This document shows, piece by piece, positions 10,932 to 22,094 of a stretch of 64,000 nucleotides of DNA. The stretch is taken from NCBI GenBank assembly GCA_017591395.1, contig WEDG01007489.1, forward strand, positions 45,882-109,881, in the 5' to 3' direction. Both the position numbers and the translations under genes were made by a program. Under the pieces are notes generated by a model. The model saw only the letters and a list, made by a program, of their open reading frames with translations, searched no databases and was not told where the DNA came from. Within the stretch, counting starts at the first letter, position 1; each line of letters starts with the position of its first letter. The DNA comes from Schistocephalus solidus (Eukaryota; Platyhelminthes; Cestoda; Diphyllobothriidea; Diphyllobothriidae).

Positions 10932-11290
10932 TTAATAATAATAATAATAATAATAATAGTTGTATTTAATACCGGTTTACAGGCATTGTCAGATGAAATA
11001 TTCAGTGGGTAGAGGCTGGCAGTGAAAAAACTCCTGAATATATATATCATTATAAGTGTTTTTCCTATTTTCATGTTATTCAGGAGAAAAACTGCCGCCT
11101 GTAAGGATGATAGCAATTCAGATCAGGGAAGGGCTAACACAATTGCAGTCTGTATGCAGTCTCTCTGTCTTTGCTAGGAACCGGGATTCTGCCTCAGGCA
11201 AGAAAGCATCCATGTACGGTCGCTCACTGTCTGCCGAAGAAGTCAAACGGATGCAGGCTGCTGAGACGGTGCCGTATCCCTCAAGGTAAA
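10932..11290 (-). repeat. Dispersed repeat with stem-loop and (ATT)n tail, copy 1
   Basis: This unit matches 63,566-63,900 in the same orientation. Shared blocks include ATAGTTGTATTTAAT, GGGAAGGGCTAACACAA, GCAGTCTCTCTGTCTTT and GGAACCGGGATTCTG. On the minus strand the unit ends in an ATT trinucleotide run (plus 10,935-10,957). It contains a two-step stem: ACTGCC 11,091-11,096 with GGCAGT 11,018-11,023 (6 bp), and ATTCAGGAG 11,078-11,086 with CTCCTGAAT 11,031-11,039 (9 bp). Runs of U separate the two steps. A 68-codon minus frame spans 11,118-11,324 and may be coding debris of a parent element. Confidence 0.75.
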
Positions 11291-11479
11291 ACCTGGGATC
11301 GAGTTCAGATGCCGCGCACTCCATCGAACAGGAAAACAGATTCTACCGTGTCGGCGCCCAGAATTCTTGCAGGAGCTGGGGATCATACTTCCCTTTCACA
11401 GGGGACGTGATGGTTATAAACACTGTAAGCCTGATCCCCACTGCATATTTTGTGTGATATTGCCTGTAAACCGGCATAA

Positions 11480-12575
11480 TGTAAACTGACTTTCAAAAGC
11501 CTTTGATAGTGTTCCTCACCGCAGGTTACTCTACAAAGTCCGAAGATCCGGAATAAGGAGAAATTTACTCAATTTGAAAGGCAACTTCTTGATAGGCCGA
11601 TCACAGTCCATGTGCATGGATAATGCGAAATCAATTTCCGTTCCAGTCGTGAGTGGTGTACCTCAGGGCTCCGTTCTTTGTCAGTGTTTGTATGAATGGA
11701 TTGAACAGCACGGGAGTAATGTTTGCAGGCGACATCAAGATATGGCAACCAATCCGATGCAGCACTGATGAACAGACTTTACAGGAAGGACTCAACCACC
11801 TATCTGCATGATCTGATAAATGGCAGATGAAGTTCAATGTTGAGAAATGTGTCGCACTGTGGCAAAAAAGGAGTCAATCGAGATGGGCGACTCAAAGCAA
11901 AACGTCCTTGACGGAAGGTGCCTGTCAAATGTATCCGAACAAAAGCACTTGGGAATCGCCATCTTGTCTTCCCTCAAGCCCTCCACTTAATGTGTTAGGG
12001 TGGCCAAAAAGGCATAAAATGTCCTGTTTGCCATTAATCGAACTTAAGTAGACATTGATAACGACATATTTGGAAAAATATATGGGACATTTATTCATTT
12101 ACACCTGGAATATGGAGTTCAGGTATGGCAACCGTGGCTGTAAAAGATAAAAAAACTGCTGGAAAGGGTTCAAAGGAGGGCAACAAAATCGTGAAGGGTC
12201 AAAAGTCTATCGTACAAATGCAGACTTAATGCTATTAACCTTTTGCCTCTTGAGTACAGGCAGATTCGAGGCGATCTCATACAGAAATACCGGCTTGTTA
12301 GGAATCAGGACTGTGCTCTACACATAGAAGACTTTTTTCATTTGCCACAACAACTAACCTGCATAGGGATTCTCTGAAACTCCAAGGAACATTATCCCAC
12401 CTCGATGTTCGTCGTCACTCATTTTCACAGCGAGTTCTTGGTGCCTGGAATGGACTCCCAGAGGACGTCTTGCGGGCGGACACGACAGATACATTCAAAC
12501 ATAAACTTGATTTATATTTGCTTGAAAAATACCGTTCATTCTTCCAGGAAGGCACTGCTAAATCACATTAAAGCT
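11480..12575 (+). mobile_element. 5'-truncated CR1/Jockey-group LINE-A3
   Basis: The copy begins within the RT at FDSVPHRRLLYKV, continues FLIGRSQSMCMDN and VVSGVPQGSVL, then loses the catalytic FADD frame through indels near 11,690-11,720. After that come KWQMKFNVEKCV, GTFIHLHLEYGVQVWQPW, LLERVQRRATK and YRQIRGDLIQKYRL. The C-terminus, in a third frame, reads FSQRVLGAWNGLPEDVLRAD and stops near 12,570. Several frameshifts and stops show it is dead. It is closest in style to LINE-A1 and LINE-A2. Confidence 0.8.
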
Positions 12576-12754
12576 TCGTAGGTACCTGCACATAACGGCA
12601 ATAAAGGTTATCTTAGATGCTTCCGGATGACTTTACCTAGATCTTAGAGTTAAAAAATATTTTATTTCTATGTGACTATGTTATTCACTACTTTATAGTC
12701 ACATATTTATTTTAAATGGAATATCTTCGATGAGCTTATCCAACCTGGATGTTC

Positions 12755-12925
12755 TTCGCCCTTCGTTTTCCCAGCGAGTTTCAGTGCTTTGATCAAACTC
12801 CCAGAGGACGTCATACGAGCGGACAAGACCATCACATTCGAACATAAACTGTATTTATATTCACTTGACCATTAACGTTCAGTATTATAGGACGGAACTG
12901 CTACATCACACAAAAGTTTTGCTCA
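12755..12925 (+). mobile_element. Second copy of the LINE-A3 3' end
   Basis: The sequence duplicates 12,405-12,560, sharing CTCCCAGAGGACGTC, GCGGACA and AACATAAACT-TATTTATAT blocks with several substitutions. It begins abruptly at TTCTTCGCCCTTCG and contains only the C-terminal coding end and 3' flank. It is therefore a separate, heavily 5'-truncated insertion or a local tandem duplication, 190 bases downstream of LINE-A3. Confidence 0.7.
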
Positions 12926-13739
12926 TACATAGAGATAACGATGATATCTATTATTTGACAAAGATAATAAATAAATAAATTGTATATTTAAGACCCAGAG
13001 GGCCCCATAATTACAAACTTAGTACCGTGGTTTAAATAAATACAAAGTGGATAGTTGCTGCACTATATAGCATCCATATGAACAGCAGAAATGAGTAGTA
13101 TGGTAAACATATCCGATTCAAAACGATTTGCCATTTTTAAAACAAAAGTCAACAATCTTTGGTATATACGGTGAACTGGAAAAGAAGTAGTAAAAAAAAC
13201 ACCATGGGTTAAATCGGAGGCGGAGTTCGGCGAGCCGCCAATCTAAAAAAAAATAGGAGAAAACAAATTGCTTCACTAAAAAATTAATAGCTTAATGCAA
13301 TGGGATAGTATTGTGATGTTTCTGACAACGTATGAGGGTTCGGTAAGCTCCTTATCGGGTGAGAGATAATATAGCAGTCAGAGCTACTGTTTATAAACAC
13401 CAGTGGAGGTGACAGAGGACGAACTCATCGTAGACAACATGGTCAAAACGAAGAGGGGACAGTACAGGTCACGAGATAAGCATCGAGATGCAACCTTGCT
13501 GACTGCATAGTCCATCAACAAAGAGGCGAACCCTAAGAACCCACCTCGATCATCAACAGAACCTGGAGACTATCGTCAAAGTTGCAAATTCTGAGAAAAG
13601 TATCAAGGTTGTCAAGAGTTGGCAATGCTAGTTTAAAAGGAGGGGAAGAATAAGAGACCAACATAATATCAAGGGAGCTGCCTCAAATTCCAGGAGGACC
13701 CTTTTCAAAATCCAAAAGTTGCGAGTTTGGGAAGGAAAA

Positions 13740-15325
13740 AGACAATAAGGACTTTATATACTCCGAAGTTAAATGTTTGCGTAATTTGGCTTTGAAAATA
13801 GCTAATGTAGACGACAACCTATTTTGCAGTGGAAGATTATTCCATATAAAAGCATATTTAGAGGCAAAACCTGAGACCGGTTAGTTGTGGAGCTACGGGG
13901 TAATGAAATGATAATGGAGAAATTACGAGTGGTATAGGCTCGATCTACCGGAGTGAGGGCGTTAATTCTTGGGAGATTTGGGCTAGATTTACCGCGAAAC
14001 AGGAAGCAGAGAACGGCCTCGAGTCTTCTAACCCACAGAAATTTAATGTTTGCTAACTGGCATCTATCCGTATAAGAGATACTGGATCGAGGAAGAGAAA
14101 ATAGTCTTCGAGTAAAAACCCTCTGAACTTTTTCAATCTTACTGTGGTCAGAGGCGTTCATCAGCCCAAAGAGGGGACAGCAGTATTCTAGGATAGGAAG
14201 AACAAACATGCGGTATAGGTTTAACTTTATTTCCGGAAGGAAGGAATTATGTGATATAAAACCACACATCTGTGTAGCCTTTGCAGAAATTCGATCTTCA
14301 TGAGGCGATAATGCTAGCTTATTCGTGTAACTTAGACATAAGTCTTTTATGGTTGATCGTTCTAAAAGTGTACTATTTTGAAATACTAGGGGTCCAAGAA
14401 GCTTGGCGGGGCCAAGACACATGAAACTGCTCGTGGGTGGAGAAAATTCCATCTGACAAGTACAGCTCCGAAGTGAGAGCATAAGTAGATCAGTGTTGAT
14501 TTTATCAACGCAGCTGTTGGCAGTGTCTTTAGAAAATGAATAAATGCACTTGAGATCGTCAGTGTAAACGAAATTTTGTGAATTTATGAGTAAAGTTGAA
14601 ATTTCGTTTATGTACAGAATGAAGAGAAGGGGACCTAGAACTGTGCCTTGAAAAACCCCACTCGTGATCGGCTGAGGCCTCGAATAGCTATTACCTACTA
14701 GGACCTTCTGCTGCGGTTAGACAAGTAGGAACCAATGAAATCAAAGAGAGAAGGCCGGATGCTGAGGGCTTCCATTTTCACCAGAAGACGTCTGTGCGGT
14801 ACCTTGTCAAAGGATTTGCTCAGGTCAAAGTAGATCACAACCACTGACTGCTGCTCATTACGAAGGGAATTGACGAGGTAAAAAAAGCTAAGTGACACAT
14901 TTTGCATGATCTCCCAGGAAGAAAACCATATTGCGAGTCGCTTAAGAGCTTATTTGCTAGGCAAAAGTCGAGAATTTGATTAAAAAATCTTTTTCAAGAA
15001 GTTTTGCTAGAGCTGGGGTTTTGTGAACGCCTCGATAATTATTTACGTCCGAACGATATCCCGACTTGAAGACAGGAAGCATAAAAGATGTCTTCCATGA
15101 GTCAGGAAAGAATCCGTTGAGAAGATAAACTGAGGATATATGGCTAAGCAATCGGGGGAAGCTCGGCACTCTCCTAATAACTGAGTTTGGAATACCGTCA
15201 GTCCCCGAAGAGTGCGAGTTTTTTAGACGAATTATTTGCTTGCGAATTAGTTCTAAGGAGAAATTAATAGTGCTGATAACATTCAATGAGGATGCCTGAA
15301 ACGTCGGAACCGGTTCAGATTCCAT
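13740..15325 (-). pseudogene. LINE-B1 reverse transcriptase and tail
   Basis: The first part (15,325-14,957) reads HSSGTDGIPNSVIRRVPSFP, PDSWKTSFMLPVFKSGYRSD and NNYRGVHKTPALAKLLEK. After a frameshift 14,907-14,698 reads VIYFDLSKSFDKVPHRRLL. A further frame gives ITSGVFQGTVLGPLLF and the catalytic box FVYTDDLK near 14,555, with Thr in place of the usual Ala. The tail 14,482-13,802 has FVLPILEYCCPLFG and KIEKVQRVFTRRLFSLPRS. Three or more frameshifts make it inactive. Confidence 0.82.
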
Positions 15326-15925
15326 CGTAAGATGATTTGCAAAGAACGCACTAAACAGTTCTGCCTTGTCAGAGTCTTCGAGAACGAAGTTCTTGTCTTC
15401 GTTTAGTTATGGAGGATTTTCATAACCTCTTTTAGAGAAGGATCGACGGCGGAACAGTTAAGCAACAGATTTTACAGAGTTTGGCTCACTGAGTGCGCAA
15501 GATTCTCTCTGTCTGTCACATGCAAGACGAATCTTAGAGGCTTATTCAAACATTTCTACGATCCTTAGATGTACAGATAACGAACTATTATATTCATCTT
15601 TCAACTGCTTCCTCAATTTCTTTAGTCTTGGCAAAAGAAATTGAGGAATGGTGGATTCCGAGACGTAGGGCTTGACTATTTTGGTTGGCACAAGCTCCAG
15701 GATGTTATTTGAAACGACTGACAGGAAGTCGCAAAGACTTGCTGCGTCGTTCATGGAGGAGAGATTCTGTCAGTCCAATAAGTCCAAAAAGTTACCAATT
15801 AAGCTCATATCTGCGAGGTCAAAAGCATGATAGGTACGAACGGCACTAGCCTTTTTCGATGAAACAATCGGAAGGCAACAGTGAATTAGTGTATGGTCGT
15901 TTTTTCGAAGAGGCCCTGCTTAAAA

Positions 15926-16453
15926 TCAACGAAGATAGGGAGCAATGCCGTTTGTTAAAATCAGGTCTAAAATATGCTTGTCTCTCGTTGAAGAACGGAC
16001 AAGCTGGGACCAATTAGAAAAATTGATGGTATCGAGGAAAGGCTGAAATCTAGGTGGACAATAGTTTAAAATCCAGTCAATTTCAGGTAAATTAAAATCT
16101 TCAGCGATTATTTTATTGTAAAAATTGGACTCCGAAATCAATATAAAAATTTCACAAAGTTTTGCATCATCAGCATCATCGGATGATGAATTTGGCGGGT
16201 TGTAAATACATCCGAGAATCGCCTTTTGCCGGGGCGACAGGATAATGGATGCGAAGCAGTAATTACCAGAGAATGACGTAACATCTAGATCGAATGGGAA
16301 GTGCTTAAATGAAGCTTTAATATAGAGAAGACAACCACCACCACGCTTGCTAATGCGGTCTTGACGGTAGAGATCATACTGGTCTATGACAAGCAAGGAG
16401 TCGGAAATTAAGGGATGGGTCCAAGATTTAGTTACATATAAAACATCGGGCAT
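15926..16453 (-). pseudogene. LINE-B1 endonuclease
   Basis: A 175-codon frame has RQDRISKRGGGCLLYIKAS, AILGCIYNPPNSSSD, IIAEDFNLPEIDW and RDKHILDLILTNG. These are the ordered endonuclease blocks of the family. The residue before the catalytic aspartate is Glu instead of the usual Gly (AEDFN), which may weaken activity. The C-terminal S-D-H block lies past a break near 15,926. Start choice is arbitrary because the N-terminal part of the domain is not in frame. Confidence 0.78.
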
Positions 16454-16499
16454 TTACTCGAAAGCAATGTCTCTCAGTTGGACCATCTTATTTAAAACA

Positions 16500-17104
16500 G
16501 ATCTAGCATAAAGTAATATGACATCTAGCGTAGTTCGAGTATCAAAACTAGGGTTATCGTTACTTATAAAAAAGGAAAATTTGGTGGTGGGGAAGTAAAC
16601 TGAAGAAAGAAAGGTGCGGACGGAAAGTAAAATGGCTGCTTTCTACAATTATCTAAGCTGTTACTGCTAACTAAACTAAGATTATTGTAGAGAAACAGAT
16701 TTGGGTGCTATCAATTGAGAGGAAGGCTATTTTCTGCGTTAGCGAAAATAGGAGGCCTATAAATAGGATTTTGAGGAATATTAGAATAATATGGGGGGAG
16801 AATAATATTTGAAAATGGAACAAATTATGTTGGAAAACTGTTACCGTAAGGGGTAGTGTTAAATAATAGGGGAGCCTGAGAAGTTGATTGGTTGAACCTT
16901 CAGGATGACTGTGCCCAGATTCCACTATTAAAAATTTTTCACTCTACGTGAATATGATATTTACTTCTTTAAAATTGCGTGTATTTCGACTGCAATATTG
17001 CAGTTAAATTACTTTTATTAATAGGGTCTTCAAAAGCAATGTCTATTTCCCTTAAATAAACTGAACTATACTGAACTATATACACTTATTATAACTGTCA
17101 TCAG
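16500..17104. other. Probable 5' region of LINE-B1, not resolved
   Basis: The segment upstream (in minus sense) of the LINE-B1 endonuclease is AT-rich and has an 84-codon minus frame at 16,671-16,925 without recognisable motifs. It may be 5' UTR or an ORF1 remnant. No second element could be identified. Confidence 0.3.
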
Positions 17105-18790
17105 GGGTTAAATGTTATGCATGGTCCTGGGTGATGTAGCTGCTAGCGTATGCGGGCTAATATGCCCACGTGGTTTGTAAAGGTGCGTGAACATTGCAGG
17201 CAGTCGAAGCCGGTGCGGTGGGTGTATGTTAGGGCTCCCGGTACTGGTTTCGGAATTTAGAATTTATATTTGGTTAGCGACGGGAAGGAACTGTCGAAAC
17301 AACTTAGTACCGAAATAAAATTATTATAAATGTTTGCAGATAAAATGTACAAATATGTAATATTGAAGGCAGAACTTGTCATGTTTGGGCAATAGTTTTG
17401 AAATTAATTGTGAACTAGAAAATAGGCAGTGAAAAAGCTCCTACCTTGAAAATGGAGGCAGATTTAAATAGACCTTCATTTTCGAAAAGAGGGTTGGAGA
17501 AACAACACTGCTTGGGAAAATAAGTTAAGGCGGTAGAGTAGGCTAATACTGCAGTAACATTTCAGAATGAGATAATGAAACGTTGGTATGGTTCGTTCTT
17601 GATCAATAAGGCGCATTAGAAAAATCTCGTGAAAAGACGTCAGAGAACATAAGGCCTAAACCCTACAGGATCCAGAATTGAATTCTGATACTGGTAAGTA
17701 TCCAAACGAAACAATGGGTTTTAGACTGCGTACGACCATTAGGTCGCAGTGGGCGGGAGATCGGAAATGGTTGCATTGGTGGTGAGAGTGGGTGGGAAGG
17801 GATGCCAGTAGTGATCGTCGACGTTAAAAGATGTGGGTGTTGTGGCAGGAAGAGAGATGCCTTTGATCGAAGGCGGTGGGTCATTGGCACTATGATCAAA
17901 AATGGTGAGGTTGGTGGTCGTGGATGTCCTTATTTGAGATAGAGATGACTGTGGATGTGTTCGCGGGCGTGGCGGTTGATGTTGTCAAGATATTGCTGCA
18001 TTGATTCCGAATATGTCCGACGAGATCGATTCGTGCGTTGAAAGTGCGTCGATATTGTGGGCATGTTAAGAGGGTTTGAGCATTGGCACTGTGTATCCGG
18101 GGTGCTTATGACTTGCGAGCCATATTGTTGGCTCTGTCTGCGGGGATTTATATTTTAGACTTAACTCCTCTTCTCCAGGCTGATCGATCCTGGACGAGGT
18201 CTTATCAGATCTCTGAGGTGATTTGGAGTCGCTATAAAAAATTTTCACGGCATCATATTAACCTCTTTATTGTCCTGCTTGTCAGCGAGCATCCGTAGCG
18301 GCATCTCAATATAAGAGTTATTTGGGTAGCTGCTCATCATTCAACCTCACCCATCGGCCGCTCCCTCGCAGTTGCAACTGCCTCATCATGTTGTGGATGC
18401 TGAGGATTCCGATTTTTCTCAGAACTTCCGCGTCCTGGATTCTACCCTGTCATTTCGGCTTCAAAAGTCTGCAAAGGCAGCTGATATTTAAGTGCTTCAG
18501 GTTCATGGCTTGGTACGAGTAGATGGCCTAGGTATCCGCACCATACAAGATTTTCGTCAAGATGACGGCTTCTTACAATTTTGTTTGGTATACAGTTGAA
18601 AGCCTCGGCGATTCCACATGGAAGCTTGCAGTTGGCCGATTTCCTGGTCGGCTTTGAAGATCAAGTTAGCAACCTCGTTAGCATTTTATCTGTTAATTGA
18701 GTGTGTTTCCGAGAGAGTCAAAATTTTCCTAAAATTTACTTAGGGTGCCGTTGCCTTTGATGCGGGAAGCATTGTATAGCACATAGACAC
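17105..18790 (-). mobile_element. Old RTE-ZF family copy, 5'-truncated
   Basis: The segment lines up with RTE-ZF1 from its last finger to the post-RT region. 17,150-17,235 matches 24,450-24,610. 17,950-18,070 encodes RTFNARIDLVGHIRNQC, the first finger. 18,083-18,248 carries the KYKSPQ stretch before it. 18,200-18,500 corresponds to the [14 protein letters not shown] region near 25,400-25,640, and similarity fades near 18,790. Divergence, stops and indels are much heavier than in the copies at 24-29 and 50-58 kb, so this is an older insertion. Confidence 0.7.
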
Positions 18791-18889
18791 ATTAGAAATA
18801 TTAAAGAAAATTCCTTTCGTCTATGGCCGCTACTTCCTTGTCTGTGTGATGGTCCTCACCTGAATCAAAAGAAACCTTAATACCGAAGA

Positions 18890-19145
18890 TAGATAGATAG
18901 ATGTCTTATTTGAGTACCTGGTAGGGCACTGTCATTGGATAAAAATCAATGAAAACGAATGCAAACTCGTGTACAGTTAAGTTTGAATAGTAGGTCAGCT
19001 TAAGCGATGACAATTGACATAAATCAGTGTGGTCAAAAAATAGATAAAAAAGCAGACAGTGAAAAAAACTATTTGGCCATTTTTATGGAAGAAGCATATC
19101 TGGAATGGGTTTTGTGGGATTTTAAGGAGAAAAAAATCTGTCGCT
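18890..19145 (-). repeat. SINE-like unit with stem-loop and (ATCT)n tail
   Basis: On the minus strand GACAG (19,142-19,138) pairs with CTGTC (19,059-19,055), and inside it a run of T precedes CTCC at 19,129-19,126. The inner 3' arm has decayed to AGT. The TTTTTTTCACTGTC block at 19,068-19,055 matches the other units. The unit runs on to an (ATCT)n run whose plus-strand form is at 18,891-18,903. The hairpin-to-tail spacing is about 150 bases. Confidence 0.5.
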
Positions 19146-19239
19146 GTTAGGTGAAAAAAATACGCATTAGGTAGGACTGACCTGCTGATGAGAGCATATG
19201 AGCGTTCAAAACGCTCTTCATTGTTGGAGAAATCATTAA

Positions 19240-20555
19240 ATGACAGAGCCTACTTTTAGCACCACAGATGTGATCCCATAGCTATAAGCATATAACCGTC
19301 AAGGATTCTAGACAGGGGAAACCTTCGCACGCATCATCCGTACGCTTAGGGTCGAACGAGCAAAGGACCGTAGAGATCGTAAAGATCATGGTAGAATTTT
19401 TTAAAATTTTTTTTAGAATTGCCAGAGAAGCAACCACGATACTCTCATTGCTGATTTCTCAGACCACCAACAGAGGAGCCGAAAATCGTCAACAGTCCGA
19501 GTTGGGTCAACAATGCTACACTGCTCCACAAGGGCATATGAAGCAGCATGGTAGGTTGCTTCTTAGCGTAGCATGAAAGGATAATGGGAGATGTAATAAT
19601 TGAGAAAGAAGAGATCAACATAATGCACTCAGGGGTGCTATTTGGTACGAGAATCGATAATGAATCTGAGGCCTGAACCACTCAATATTCAAAATGAGAA
19701 CGAACGCCAAGATTTTCGTTCTCATTTTGCTAGGCTTTAATTTGGTCAAACTTAGGAAAAAATCAGGCGAATAATATTCTGCGACAAATATTTTTCCAAA
19801 ATTTTAACTAAGGACATTTATACGTGCTTGAGAAAACTTCAGAAACAGATCAACCTGACGTATAATTAGCCTATTTCGGGTGAAAACGTTCACTCTAAAG
19901 AATCCCACCAGTATGAGAGGATGAGCACCACAGGTATAAGCAGGTGATAGAGCGTGTTAAATGCAACGTTTTATCCAAAATTCAGGTAGACATTTCACCT
20001 TGGGATGCGGAAATCCTGAACAAAATAGAATTTTCACTTTGCTTTCAAAAACGAGCTGCACGCATTAAACTTGACTTTCATGTTCGCCAATCATAATATG
20101 GCCACTGCTAAAACGTCGTTTTCCCAGTATCTTTGTTATAAAAATCACATGAAATGACAGAGCTCTGTGCATCTGCCTTTTTATGCATAGGAGGTGCCTC
20201 ACAGACGGGCTGTTGCACCCATAGAGAACCCCTTGGGGGGAAACCCCTTCAAAATTGGCTGAGTAACTCATCGTAATGTTTTTTGGATTTGCAAACGCGG
20301 TTGCTCATTTTTTAATAAGCTAGCTTTACCGAATGGAACATTTATTATTTACACTTATAAAATCGGGTAAAACGCATCGTACCCGGAACCCAACCCAACT
20401 GTCTGGCCTGAATTTTATTTTCAAACTCATTTTCAATTGCCTTTCCTTCCTTATAGCTCTCCTCCTGCACAGTTAGTTAAATGCATTCATTAACGGCTTT
20501 CTGTGAAAATGACTTAAGGTAAACTATGAAAACTTATTTGGCAGGTTTGGCAAGA
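19240..20555. other. No gene recognised
   Basis: Short frames on both strands carry no family motifs. The right end leads into the Penelope relic. Immediately left, at 19,174-19,206, a CTGATGA followed by a GAGCGTT/AACGCTC hairpin may be a decayed ribozyme of that Penelope element. Confidence 0.35.
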
Positions 20556-22082
20556 CGCACAGTATATCAGCGCAGTTGAAGGATAACCCGAGTGCTCCTT
20601 CAAGGCTGTCATTCGAGACTTCGTAAGTAACGTCAAAAGATTCACCAAGGTAAAGCAAGATGGTGCGAGTTCATGGACGAGAATGGTACAAACTTGCTTC
20701 AGCAGACAGTGACCAAAAGAATCCGCAAACAGAGAGTGATTTGCGAAGCAAAATTACTGAACCAATGCCGTAAATTTCCCGGTTCAATGCCATTCAGAAA
20801 CGGCAAACTGGTACACAACCTCTCGTCAAAGGAGATAACAAAATAGAAAATTGAGGTGTTAAGCCACGAAGCCTCATTAAACACAGCTGAGCCCAAGCCT
20901 GCCAACGTTTTTGCAGCAGTAGAGTCAATCCTAAAGCAGACAGAAGCAACGGACATTGTGAAGAACCTTGTTCGACACCAAGTATAATACCCCCTCATGG
21001 CTCATAGGTCACGCGAAGTGCTTTTCAAGCTCGAACATGATATACTCAAGGAACTCGGGGTCGACACCAACCTCGTGATCGTGCCCGCGGACATGAGGCG
21101 TTCCATTGTTATATTGGAAAGGACACAATACATTCGGAAAGCGGAATCCTTGTTGGAGGATTGCAAGTCATATGTTACCATGAATAAAATCCCCTAGAAA
21201 CGCCCAAATATGAGAGCAAACTGACGCTGTTGGCAATGGAGAAATCAGATATAATATCACTGATCGACTGACACAGGCCAAGAGCGCAAGAAATGTCCAT
21301 GGTCCGGTACTTTGATCTCCCAAAAGGGAACAAAGAGGGCGTTTTTCTCCGATCAATCATATCAATCAAAGATACTCCAACCTACAGAGTCTCAAAGTAG
21401 CGGTTTCAACACCTCAAAGTTAAGAAAGCTGATTCATATACCACAGTCAGCTCTTCAACACAACTTTTAAAGAAACTTAACAGAGCAAACCATCTTCCAA
21501 ACGGCGTCATGGGATCTTTTGATATCATCCCGTTTTGCTTCTTTTCCACAACACCTGGAAGTCGAGACCATCGAATTACTTTTACGAGAAAATATGACGA
21601 AACAGCGTAACAGCGTGATGACCAACTTTACGTTCAACGGAAAAATCTACGAGAAAATTAAGAGTATGCCAATACGTTCAACGATTTCCGACAAAATTGC
21701 CAAAGCTGTTGTTGCATGGTTGGAGTCGCTGGTTTCGCGACAAAACAGACCGATAGTCTGGGCTGGGTATATAGATGATACCTTCGTCATCATCAAACGA
21801 GAGCAGGTGCTACTATTCAAAGAATGTCTCAAAGTCATCTTCTCTGACATTCAATTTTTGAGGAAAGAGGAAGAAAACAAACAGCTAGCCTTTCTGGATG
21901 TCCTTGTTTGCCTCAAAGCTTGTGGTGGCCCAAACCTAAGGTGTTCAAGAAAGCAACAAAAATGACACAAGTACTGAACATCAATAGCAACCACCTGATC
22001 AGTCAATACTGCGGTTGCCTGAGGCCACTATACCAGGGCTTTCACATGCATTCCGGTGAAACGTTAGACAAGGTTACTTAAC
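20556..22082 (+). pseudogene. Penelope-like element reverse transcriptase relic
   Basis: Across three frames the order of Penelope RT is preserved. The N-terminal block SHEASLNTAEPKP... is followed by DIVKNLVRHQV and HDILKELGVDTNLVIVPAD near 21,050. Next come YFDLPKGNKEGVFLRSI near 21,310, TVSSSTQLLKKLNRANHLP near 21,450 and VETIELLLRENMTKQ near 21,570. TFNGKIYEKIKSMPIRSTIS and the catalytic YIDDTFVIIK (21,768-21,797) follow, then KQLAFLDVLVCLKACGG. A frameshift near 21,930 restores VFKKATKMTQVLNINSNHLI, and the frame stops at 22,080. The family normally has Gly-Ser-Pro where this copy has IRST. No GIY-YIG domain is attached. Confidence 0.85.
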
Positions 22083-22094
22083 TACAATCTTGGC

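Larger units (their letters stand above)
12965..16500 (-). mobile_element. LINE-B1, EN/RT non-LTR element of a second CR1/Jockey-group family
   Basis: In minus orientation the order is endonuclease (16,453-15,926), linker, RT (15,325-14,482), C-terminal tail (to about 13,740), then a long AT-rich 3' UTR ending in an (ATTT)n tail at 12,965. The RT wording (NNYRGVHKTPALAKLLEK) differs from LINE-A but matches LINE-B3 at 61.1 kb (ESYRGVHRTTTIAKILEK), so the two form a family. The 3' end is repeated at 3943-4233. It carries multiple stops and frameshifts. Confidence 0.82.
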
